The notes under the pieces are model-generated. The model did no database searches and was not told where the DNA came from. It was given only the letters and a program-made list of their open reading frames with translations. This document shows positions 10,407 to 18,228 of a stretch of 57,812 nucleotides of DNA, in pieces. The stretch lies in contig JASLYJ010000008.1 in the NCBI GenBank assembly GCA_030739855.1, forward strand, positions 1 through 57,812. Reading direction: 5' to 3'. Position 1 is the first letter of the stretch. Each line of letters begins with the position of its first letter. Made by a program: the position numbers and the translations under genes. The DNA is from Alphaproteobacteria bacterium. GTDB taxonomy: Bacteria > Pseudomonadota > Alphaproteobacteria > UBA11136.

Positions 10407-11666
10407 CTAGAGATTCACGAGACCAGCTGCCAGACCCTTGAGACGAGCCAACCTGATGGCCGGAGGAGGATGAGAATGATAGAAGGTGGAGTAGAGGTGA
10501 TCGGGAGTCAGGGTGCTGGCATTATCCTGATAGAGTTTTACGAGCGCTTGGACCAGCATTCCGACATCGCTGTTGGCTGCAGCATATCTATCCGCTTCGT
10601 ATTCAAAACGGCGCGACAAAAGGGATGTCAGAGGGTGAATAAATATCATAAACATCGGCACAATAAGTATGAATAGTGCTAGCGCCATATACTTCGAAGG
10701 TGCACTGACCCCAAGGCCGGAATAAAACCAATGGGTATCTGCTAACCAGCCGAGGGTCATCAACCCAGCTAGGGCGAGAATGGCTGACGCAACAAAAAGT
10801 TTTGGAACATGGTGACAATTAAAATGGCCCAGCTCGTGGGCTAGTACGGCTTCAATTTCTTCCGCTCCCAGACCCGTGAGAAGTGTATCGAAAAAGACGA
10901 TACGCTTGTTCCGCCCAAAACCGGTAAAATAGGCGTTACCGTGAGAAGAACGTCGCGAGCCATCCATAACGAATATCTCTTTAAGTACCAAACCACATCT
11001 TTCGGCAAGTTGCCCGATTCGTACTTTCAGGGTTTCATCTTTCAAAAGCGTGAACTTGTTAAATAGGGGCGCAATAAAACGGGGATAGAGCCATAGGTTG
11101 AGCAACAGAAAGCAAGTCCAGACGCCCCACACATGGAGCCACCAGCTACCCTCAGATGTTTCCATCAGCCACAGAACGAAACAGATAAGCGGTGTGCCGA
11201 TAGCCAAAAGGAGGAGAAGAGATTTCAGGCAATCGGAAAGGAAAACCGCTGCGGTGGTACGATTAAATCCGAACCGTTCCTCGATTACGAAGGTGCCATA
11301 GAGTGTAAAGGGAAGCCGTAACACAGCGCTGGCCACAAGAAGACAGAGAAGAACGCCCGTTCCCCGGAAAAGTCCAGAGACATCCGAAGCCCTCCACAAG
11401 CCATCCAGAAGATCAATGCCCCCACCCAGGGTCCAGGCCAGCAACAGTAAGGCTCCATACGGCAGCGCCAGAAGATTGAGACGAGTCTTGGTGATTGTAT
11501 AATCAGCTGCTTTCTGGTGGTTCTCTAGCGAGATGCTAGCTTTAAAATCTTCAGGTATGGCAGCGCGGTGGGAACGGACCCGGACGATCTGACGTGTGCC
11601 GAGCCACAATTCAAGGCTCAGCGACGCGAACAGAAAACAGAGAAAAAATCCGGTAAAAAATTCCAT
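10407..11666 (-). CDS. M48 family metallopeptidase (Ste24/CAAX prenyl protease 1-like)
   Basis: HELGHFNCHH zinc motif, EYEADRYA, multiple TM segments, LRLPFTLYGTFVIEERFGFN. Confidence 0.9.
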   Translation of the reverse strand: MEFFTGFFLCFLFASLSLELWLGTRQIVRVRSHRAAIPEDFKASISLENHQKAADYTITKTRLNLLALPYGALLLLAWTLGGGIDLLDGLWRASDVSGLFRGTGVLLCLLVASAVLRLPFTLYGTFVIEERFGFNRTTAAVFLSDCLKSLLLLLAIGTPLICFVLWLMETSEGSWWLHVWGVWTCFLLLNLWLYPRFIAPLFNKFTLLKDETLKVRIGQLAERCGLVLKEIFVMDGSRRSSHGNAYFTGFGRNKRIVFFDTLLTGLGAEEIEAVLAHELGHFNCHHVPKLFVASAILALAGLMTLGWLADTHWFYSGLGVSAPSKYMALALFILIVPMFMIFIHPLTSLLSRRFEYEADRYAAANSDVGMLVQALVKLYQDNASTLTPDHLYSTFYHSHPPPAIRLARLKGLAAGLVNL

Positions 11667-11692
11667 AAAGCAGTGCCATTTTTACGGTAAAG

Positions 11693-12787
11693 TTAGCCGT
11701 GACGGCTCTCAAAATCAGCCATAAATTCAACCAAGACATCCACCCCGTGCTCGGACATGGCATTATATAGAGAGGCGCGGAAACCACCTAAAACAGGGTG
11801 ACCCCTGAGATTGATTAAACCATGTTCCAGGGCTTCCTTATCAAAAACGTCATCAAGTGTCTCGTCTGCTAGCTTAAAACAGACGTTGACCCGCGAGCGG
11901 GCCTCGGGTGCCACAGGACAGCAGTAGAAATCGCTACCGTCGATAAGACCATAGAGCTTGCTGCTTTTAGCTTCACTTGCCCGCTCCATAGCGGCAAGAC
12001 CGCCTTCCTCTTCAATCCACTGGAAAACCAGGCCCGCCATGTAAATGGAGAAGGTTGGCGGCGTGTTGTAACGGGAATCGTTTCTCATCTGGAGACTATA
12101 ATCGAAGACGCTGGGAGTAAGAGCATGAGCGTGGCCACCAAGTTCTTCCCGCAGGATAACGATGGTCAGCCCCGAAGGACCGACATTTTTCTGGGCACTG
12201 GCATAGAGAAGCCCATAGCTGGAAACGTCAACGGGGCGGGTGAGGAAATCTGATGTCATATCCGCGACCAGAGGGACACCGTCGAGCTTCGGAGTTTCGG
12301 GAAACTGCACACCATTGGCAGTTTCGTTGGTAGTGATGTGGCAATAGGCGGCCTCCGGCCTTATACACCATTCCGTTTGTGGAGGAATGTGCGTAAAACC
12401 GCCAGGTTCTCCGCTGGCGGCAATTTCAACCCGGCAATAGCGGCGAGCTTCAGCGATGGCACGGCCAGACCAGTAGCCGCTCTCCACGTAATCCGCGCCG
12501 GCATCCCCCGCCACCTCTGGGGCGGCGAGATTGAGCGGCACCAACGCCAGCTGCGCCATAGCGCCGCCGTGCATGAACAAAACCCGGTAGCCCGGCGGTA
12601 GCCCGAGGAGCGCGGAAAGACGCGATACGGCGGTGGAAGCGATCTCCTTGAAGACATCGCCCGTAAAGGGCATTTCCATGACAGACAGGCCGTGGCCGTT
12701 CCAGTCCAGCAATTCGTCGCGGGCGCGAGCCAGCACCGGCTCCGGCATCATAGCCGGACCGGCGGCGAAATTGAACAGGCGCGGCAT
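11693..12787 (-). CDS. serC: phosphoserine aminotransferase
   Basis: FNFAAGPAMMPEPVL...VLFMHGGAMAQLALVPLNL...SAQKNVGPSGLTIVI PLP-lysine region. Confidence 0.95.
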   Translation of the reverse strand: MPRLFNFAAGPAMMPEPVLARARDELLDWNGHGLSVMEMPFTGDVFKEIASTAVSRLSALLGLPPGYRVLFMHGGAMAQLALVPLNLAAPEVAGDAGADYVESGYWSGRAIAEARRYCRVEIAASGEPGGFTHIPPQTEWCIRPEAAYCHITTNETANGVQFPETPKLDGVPLVADMTSDFLTRPVDVSSYGLLYASAQKNVGPSGLTIVILREELGGHAHALTPSVFDYSLQMRNDSRYNTPPTFSIYMAGLVFQWIEEEGGLAAMERASEAKSSKLYGLIDGSDFYCCPVAPEARSRVNVCFKLADETLDDVFDKEALEHGLINLRGHPVLGGFRASLYNAMSEHGVDVLVEFMADFESRHG

Positions 12788-12789
12788 GA

Positions 12790-13299
12790 TCAGAAAAGGC
12801 CGAGGCCGAAGGAGCTGGAAACCATGAAGAAGAACAGGGGCACCGAGAGCATGGCGTTGGTGCGTGAGGTGAGAAAAGTGATGCGGGCGCAGCGGGCACG
12901 TTCATCAAAAGGCACCGGCACAAAGCCCAATACCTTCTTTTGATGGGGCCATAATACCAGCCAGACATTGAGGGTCATGATAGTGCCAATCCAGCCCCCC
13001 ATCCCAATCACGGCATCGGCTCCATTAAGCATAGCAGCATCGACAAGACGACCACTGTGCCAAAGCATTAAAAACCCGGTTACCCAAGTGACGATGGAAG
13101 CGTGGCGAAAAGTTGCGTGCTCACGTTTTATGCGTTTTGTGAAGCCGCCATCAGTTTCATTTGACACCTCTTCTGGACACAGCGGTTCGAAACGTGGCCG
13201 CATGACGATATTAACGTAGATATGGCCGATCCAGATGATGGCAGCCATGATGTGAATCATCCTCAGGAGAACAGGGATTAGATCCCCGAGCATATCCAC
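12790..13299 (-). CDS. membrane protein resembling the urate hydroxylase PuuD N-terminal domain
   Basis: RMIHIMAAIIWIGHIYVNIVMRPRFEPL, several TM helices with conserved His; family call from pattern recognition only. Confidence 0.55.
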   Translation of the reverse strand: MDMLGDLIPVLLRMIHIMAAIIWIGHIYVNIVMRPRFEPLCPEEVSNETDGGFTKRIKREHATFRHASIVTWVTGFLMLWHSGRLVDAAMLNGADAVIGMGGWIGTIMTLNVWLVLWPHQKKVLGFVPVPFDERARCARITFLTSRTNAMLSVPLFFFMVSSSFGLGLF

Positions 13300-13306
13300 G
13301 GAGAAC

Positions 13307-13408
13307 CTATCCGTTCACCAGATGACTGACGACCGCCCACAACAGCAGAGTCAGGACAACCCCGGCAAGGAATGTCCCCGCCATAGAATCGTGAGGAAGT
13401 TTATACAT
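13307..13408 (-). CDS. 33-aa single-TM membrane micro-ORF between pqqE and the PuuD-like gene
   Basis: MYKLPHDSMAGTFLAGVVLTLLLWAVVSHLVNG; starts 10 nt after the pqqE stop and ends 7 nt before the next gene; hydrophobic core. Confidence 0.5.
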   Translation of the reverse strand: MYKLPHDSMAGTFLAGVVLTLLLWAVVSHLVNG

Positions 13409-13418
13409 ATTACGCAGT

Positions 13419-14564
13419 CTACTCGCGCAGGGAGGCAGCCGATTGCACGCTCCGCATGACGTAGGGCAGCGTGTTCCTACCAGGACGGCTGGCCTCGGTG
13501 ATCGCCTCCTCCACGATGTAGTGATGTGGTGATTTGTAACACACTGGATCGGTGTTGGTGGCATCGCCAGTGAGTAGATAGGCCTGGCAACGACAACCGC
13601 CTACATCTTTTTCCTTATCGTCACAGCTGCGGCATGGTTCCTTCATCCAGTCTTCACCGCGATACAAGTTGAAGGCTGGCGATTCGTGCCAGATCCACGA
13701 CAGGTCATGGTCACGCACGGATGGAAAATCAATCTCCTTGATAGCCCGGGCCTCTTGGCAGGGCATGGCCGTACCATCTGGAGCGATGGTGAGGTGAATA
13801 GCGCCCCAGCCGTTCATGCACGCCTTGGGAAACTTGTCGTGATAGTCAGGGACGACAAAATAGATAGTCATCTTTTTGCCCAGCCGTTCGCGCGCTTCGT
13901 TGACCAGTTGCTCGGATCGTTTCACCTGCTCCTTTGTAGGCAGTAATTCGTCGCGGTTATGTAGGGCCCAATTGTAATATTGAATCTGCACGTATTCGAG
14001 GTAGTCGGCTTCAACCTCCTCACACATATCGAGGATTTCCTTGGTCTGGTCGATGCTCTCGCGACATACCGGGATATTGAGTGAGAGGGGGAAGTCCAGT
14101 GCCTTGATATCACGGGCGACCTGCATCTTCTTGTCGTGGGCATCGGCCCCGATAAGCTTGTTGGTGATGGCGGGGTCACAGGACTGGATGCTGAGCTGGA
14201 TTTGGTTGAGGCCAGCTTCCTTAAGAGCCTCGAGCTTGTCCTTGGTCAGTCCAACACCACCGGTGATTAGATTTGTGTAATAGCCGAGCCGGCCGGCCTC
14301 TGCGGTGATTTCCACGATATCGTCGCGCATCATGGGCTCGCCGCCGGTGAGTCCAATCTGCAACGCCCCCATCTCGCGACCTTCGTGGAGAACGCGAAAC
14401 CATTCATCGGTGCTTAGCTCGTGCTTCCGGTAGGTATCATAATCGAGAGGATTGTTACACCACGGGCACTGAAGCGGACAGCGGTAGGTCACCTCCATAC
14501 ATAGCCACAATGGTATGCCCTGGCCGTCCAGTCTGACTTCCATTTCTTCTTTACCGATTACCAT
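13419..14564 (-). CDS. pqqE: pyrroloquinoline quinone biosynthesis radical SAM protein PqqE
   Basis: CMEVTYRCPLQCPWCNNP (CxxxCxxC), GLTGGEPMMRDDI, C-terminal SPASM cysteines CRSCDDKEKDVGGCRCQAYLLTGD. Confidence 0.95.
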   Translation of the reverse strand: MVIGKEEMEVRLDGQGIPLWLCMEVTYRCPLQCPWCNNPLDYDTYRKHELSTDEWFRVLHEGREMGALQIGLTGGEPMMRDDIVEITAEAGRLGYYTNLITGGVGLTKDKLEALKEAGLNQIQLSIQSCDPAITNKLIGADAHDKKMQVARDIKALDFPLSLNIPVCRESIDQTKEILDMCEEVEADYLEYVQIQYYNWALHNRDELLPTKEQVKRSEQLVNEARERLGKKMTIYFVVPDYHDKFPKACMNGWGAIHLTIAPDGTAMPCQEARAIKEIDFPSVRDHDLSWIWHESPAFNLYRGEDWMKEPCRSCDDKEKDVGGCRCQAYLLTGDATNTDPVCYKSPHHYIVEEAITEASRPGRNTLPYVMRSVQSAASLRE

Positions 14565-14886
14565 TTTCCTCTAATCCTCCTTCTTTCTTCCTAATCCATC
14601 CTTTGGCGCTGGATTCCTCCAAAAATTTGCACACGCTTTTTTCGACCAGGGAGGCCGATTCCGGATTAGGCCCGTTCTTAACTTCCTCCTTCAACTCATC
14701 GATAATTTCTGTAACTGACCTATCGCCATCACAGCGTTTAAGGGTTTCTGCCGCCGTCTCATTAAGCTTGACGATCCCTTCGGGATACATCAGGAGATAC
14801 GCCTTCTGGCGCTCTTCCCAACGGAACATGTAAAACGGATGCAGCTCGAACCGGTCTGTCGGATCAATTCGCAGAGTTTCTGCCAT
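14551..14886 (-). CDS. pqqD: PQQ biosynthesis peptide chaperone PqqD
   Basis: FELHPFYMFRWEERQKAYLLMYPEGIVKLNETAAETLKRCDGDRSVTEIIDEL; overlaps pqqE start. Confidence 0.92.
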   Translation of the reverse strand: MAETLRIDPTDRFELHPFYMFRWEERQKAYLLMYPEGIVKLNETAAETLKRCDGDRSVTEIIDELKEEVKNGPNPESASLVEKSVCKFLEESSAKGWIRKKEGGLEENGNR

Positions 14887-15036
14887 TAGTGGTGCCCTTT
14901 TTTTCGATCGCCATTCACATCAGAAATCAGCCGTTGGAAATTGGTCGTAAACATGGGAAATCCCCCTGTTTATTGGATATTGCTAATGCTGATATTGCCA
15001 ATGCGGACCGGCGCGCCGGAAGCGACGCATCAAGAA

Positions 15037-15072
15037 AATGCGGGGGCCTAAAAACGAAGGCCCCCGCATTAA
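15037..15072 (-). terminator. hairpin downstream of pqqA (candidate attenuator/partial terminator)
   Basis: Perfect 12-bp inverted repeat AATGCGGGGGCC / GGCCCCCGCATT with 12-nt spacer; on the minus strand the 3' arm runs into TTCTT. Confidence 0.75.
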
Positions 15073-15083
15073 CTTAAACTGAT

Positions 15084-15158
15084 CTAACGCACGTAGGCGT
15101 AAGCAGTAACTTCAAAACCAAGACGTAGATCACAATATGATGGATCAACCCAATTCAT
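15084..15158 (-). CDS. pqqA: PQQ precursor peptide PqqA (24 aa)
   Basis: Translation MNWVDPSYCDLRLGFEVTAYAYVR with the diagnostic E-V-T-x-Y core; GGAG upstream of ATG; directly upstream of pqqD/E; absent from the ORF track because of length. Confidence 0.93.
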   Translation of the reverse strand: MNWVDPSYCDLRLGFEVTAYAYVR

Positions 15159-15326
15159 GATGTTCTCCTAAATTATTTTTCTTATCATTGCGCCGTCATT
15201 GGCATCGGGCATTTAAATACAATTCATCTGAACGAATGATGAATAGAGGAGCTATGTTTAGAAAATTATTTTTTTATTTCATACGACATACTATTCATCA
15301 TAAAAAATGGCTAAAATTAACGTATT

Positions 15327-15387
15327 TTTTTAATTTGTTACTATAGTGTAACCACATTATTTTTAATTTGTTACTATGGTGTAACCA
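15327..15387. repeat. two 28-bp direct repeats (27/28 identical, 33-bp period), each with a GTTAC-N6-GTAAC dyad, upstream of pqqA
   Basis: 15327-15354 TTTTTAATTTGTTACTATAGTGTAACCA and 15360-15387 TTTTTAATTTGTTACTATGGTGTAACCA. Confidence 0.85.
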
Positions 15388-15418
15388 AATGGCCCTGCAT
15401 CATGAACAACCTTCGCGT

Positions 15419-17002
15419 CTATGCGCAGGTGCCACGGCCCTGAGGCAGGATAAGAAAACCTAGCCGCAAGGTACGCTCACGTGCGGCACCGTTTTCACCA
15501 CTCACAAGACGTACCTTTTCCTCACCAACTCCACCTTCAAGAAAAGCACCGAGACGCCGTTCTAGATAGGAAACGAGATCGGGCGGTAGCGCTTGTGGCG
15601 TCCCTTCTCCTGTTACGTGCCAAACTACCAAGCACTGGCCTGGCTTCAGATCTGACACCTCTAGGGCCGGAATCTCCTGGGCGGGAGAGGGCACGAAATG
15701 GGGATAACGTAGGGTCAGCACCCGTGACCCAGGAAAGGCGACGCGGAAATTACCGCCTATATGTTCATCTCCCGCTACGATGGTGCCGCGCGTGAACCCG
15801 GCGACAGCTATCGCCGACGCCAATTCCGGATAGGGCTCGAAGAGGCGGCATTTTTTACACAAAGCAAATCCGCCTTGCGCCTGAGCAATCCAGAACCCTG
15901 CCACCAACACTACCGAGCACAGAAGCACCCATCCATAATTTCTAATCTGACCTGCCCTGACCCCCACCTCCTCTACGCGCAGGAAAAAGAAGAGGGGGAA
16001 CAGCAACAGCACAGGATGCATCCAGCGTGCCTTAAGCGGTCCTACCCCAGCGAAGAAAATACCCAGCAGCAAAAAAAGGAGTGCAATCAGGAAAAAATGC
16101 ATCAGCAGGCGGTGAATATCTGGCGTATTCACTCTAGCCCCAGTATCTCGGCGGTAGGCGGCTTGCGGAAAAAAGAGCAGGCAAAGCAGCCACAGGGGTG
16201 AGAGGAAGAGAACAGGGGCAGAGACTACGGTGCCTAGCCTCTTCATGAGACCACCAGCGTCTCCACCCGCACCCTCACCACTATCCATGGTGCGGGCCAT
16301 CACTCCCTGCACAGATTCGCCAGCATCAGCCATCCACAGCACCGGGAGCACGATCATCAGAGCAATAATTCCCATTGTGAAAAGGATGTGCGGGGTGAAG
16401 ATGTGTCGGCGCGTTGGTTCCTGTAACAGGCAGGCGGCGAACAGAGGCAGCGCGAACAGGGCGAAACTGAATTTCGCCAGGAATCCAACCCCCATGGCTA
16501 ACCCCAAAGCCGCATAGTCCACAAGACGAGGTGAACGTGACGTTACGCCATCTTCCATCAGACGTACCATCAGGTAAAAGGAGGCGCTCACTGCTGCCGA
16601 GAGAAGCGCAGTATGGGTAAAACCCTGATGCGCACCCCAGCCAATACTGAATATGAGTAGGGGGGAAAAAGCAGCCAGAAGGGCCAGCCTAGGGTCACGC
16701 AGCAAACGCCGCGCGGATCCGTAGAGAAACAAGAACACCAAGCCCCAAAGGATGGCGCGCAGGATAACTGCCACCGCCAGAGACGGCCCGAAAACCTCGA
16801 ACAGCCCCCACAGCATCCAAGTATAGAGTGGCGGCTGACTAGGATTGTAGACGCGGTAGAGACCCTGAGCAAAGAGGACTTGTTCCACATCGTCCACGCC
16901 CACGGTACCAGAGAGCAAAAACCGCAGCGCCACAAAAGTTACCAAATAGGTGGCCAGAAGGGTGAGAAAACCACGCCTCTCCGATAAGGTGTCATTCCCC
17001 AT
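15419..17002 (-). CDS. glycosyltransferase family 39 (ArnT/PMT-like) membrane protein
   Basis: VGVDDVEQVLFAQGLYRVYNPSQPPLYTWMLWGLFEVFG, ~10 hydrophobic helices, GT39 topology. Confidence 0.85.
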   Translation of the reverse strand: MGNDTLSERRGFLTLLATYLVTFVALRFLLSGTVGVDDVEQVLFAQGLYRVYNPSQPPLYTWMLWGLFEVFGPSLAVAVILRAILWGLVFLFLYGSARRLLRDPRLALLAAFSPLLIFSIGWGAHQGFTHTALLSAAVSASFYLMVRLMEDGVTSRSPRLVDYAALGLAMGVGFLAKFSFALFALPLFAACLLQEPTRRHIFTPHILFTMGIIALMIVLPVLWMADAGESVQGVMARTMDSGEGAGGDAGGLMKRLGTVVSAPVLFLSPLWLLCLLFFPQAAYRRDTGARVNTPDIHRLLMHFFLIALLFLLLGIFFAGVGPLKARWMHPVLLLFPLFFFLRVEEVGVRAGQIRNYGWVLLCSVVLVAGFWIAQAQGGFALCKKCRLFEPYPELASAIAVAGFTRGTIVAGDEHIGGNFRVAFPGSRVLTLRYPHFVPSPAQEIPALEVSDLKPGQCLVVWHVTGEGTPQALPPDLVSYLERRLGAFLEGGVGEEKVRLVSGENGAARERTLRLGFLILPQGRGTCA

Positions 17003-17126
17003 TGCCTGTTCGCACCCCCTTGCCTCTCTCTGACCTCACCTTGACAGTCTCCTGCGAAAACAACAGATTGCAGGGCTTGACTCAAGAAGTTTCGATCCTG
17101 CAACCCCCTTGGGAAAAGCCCCTGAG

Positions 17127-17885
17127 ATGAAGCTCATGTCCAATACCGTCACATCCATTTCTGTAGTCATTCCCGTCTTCAACGAGGCCGACAGCATCCC
17201 GCCATTGATGGAAGAACTCCACGCAGTGATGGAGGAGCTTGGTATGGACTATGAAATCCTGTTTGTAGACGACGGCAGCACCGATTCCACCCCATCGCGG
17301 TTGGCTGAGGCAAAACAGCGTTATCCTCGCCTGCGCAGTCTGAGACACCAGATCTGTTCTGGCCAGAGCGCAGCCCTACGGAGCGGAGCTGCAGCGGCTG
17401 CCCATCCTTGGATCGTGACCCTAGACGGTGACGGCCAAAACGACCCCGCCGATATACCTTTTCTGATTGCGGCCTTTACACCGACGACAAACGGCGCACC
17501 ACCGTTGGTAACGGGAGTGCGCCGCAAACGGCAGGACAGCCTGTTCAAGCGGCTGTGCTCTCGCACCGCCAACGCCGTGCGCCGTGCCCTGTTGCGGGAC
17601 GGCACCCCGGATACAGGCTGTTCGCTGAAACTGTTTGCCCGCGAAACCTTTCTTGCGCTGCCCTATTTTGACCATATGCACCGCTTTCTTGCTGCCCTGT
17701 TCATAGACCAAGGAAGCGCGATCATCTTAGTAGACGTCAACCACCGCCCGCGTCAGACAGGTATTTCTAAATACGGCCTCGGCAACCGCTTCGGCACCGG
17801 AATCATTGACCTTGCTGGTGTCTGGTGGCTGCTCAAACGGGGTAACAAACCGGTCATCGAACCTGAGGAATATGACAATGATTGA
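17127..17885 (+). CDS. glycosyltransferase family 2 (DPM1/ArnC-like)
   Basis: SVVIPVFNEADSIPPLMEELH...YEILFVDDGSTDSTPSRL...VTLDGDGQNDPADIP. Confidence 0.9.
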   Translation: MKLMSNTVTSISVVIPVFNEADSIPPLMEELHAVMEELGMDYEILFVDDGSTDSTPSRLAEAKQRYPRLRSLRHQICSGQSAALRSGAAAAAHPWIVTLDGDGQNDPADIPFLIAAFTPTTNGAPPLVTGVRRKRQDSLFKRLCSRTANAVRRALLRDGTPDTGCSLKLFARETFLALPYFDHMHRFLAALFIDQGSAIILVDVNHRPRQTGISKYGLGNRFGTGIIDLAGVWWLLKRGNKPVIEPEEYDND

Positions 17886-18195
17886 AGATTTCCTGCTTGA
17901 ACTCAGTAGCGGCGAGACTTGGGCCATCTGGGTGGCCGTGGGTTTCTTCGGCCAGGCTATGTTCTCCATGCGCTTTCTTATCCAGTGGATTTCCAGCGAA
18001 AAACGCAGGAAAAGCGTTATCCCCATCGCTTTCTGGTATTTCAGTGTCGCCGGCGGCGCCACCCTGCTGGCCTACGCCATCCACCGTCTCGACCCGGTTT
18101 TCATCGTTGGCCAGGCCGCCGGTCTTCTGGTCTATGCTCGCAATCTCTATTTCATCAAGATCCGCAAGGATAGTCCCGTTTCGGACATAAACTGA
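17872..18195 (+). CDS. lipid-A-disaccharide synthase N-terminal-like (LAB_N) membrane protein
   Basis: VGFFGQAMFSMRFLIQWISSEKRRKSVIPIAFWYFSVAGGATLLAYAIHRLDPVFIVGQAAGLLVYARNLYFI; overlaps the GT2 stop. Confidence 0.88.
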   Translation: MTMIEDFLLELSSGETWAIWVAVGFFGQAMFSMRFLIQWISSEKRRKSVIPIAFWYFSVAGGATLLAYAIHRLDPVFIVGQAAGLLVYARNLYFIKIRKDSPVSDIN

Positions 18196-18228
18196 CGGAG
18201 ACAGGAAGGAGGTGATTCAGGCTAGGCG

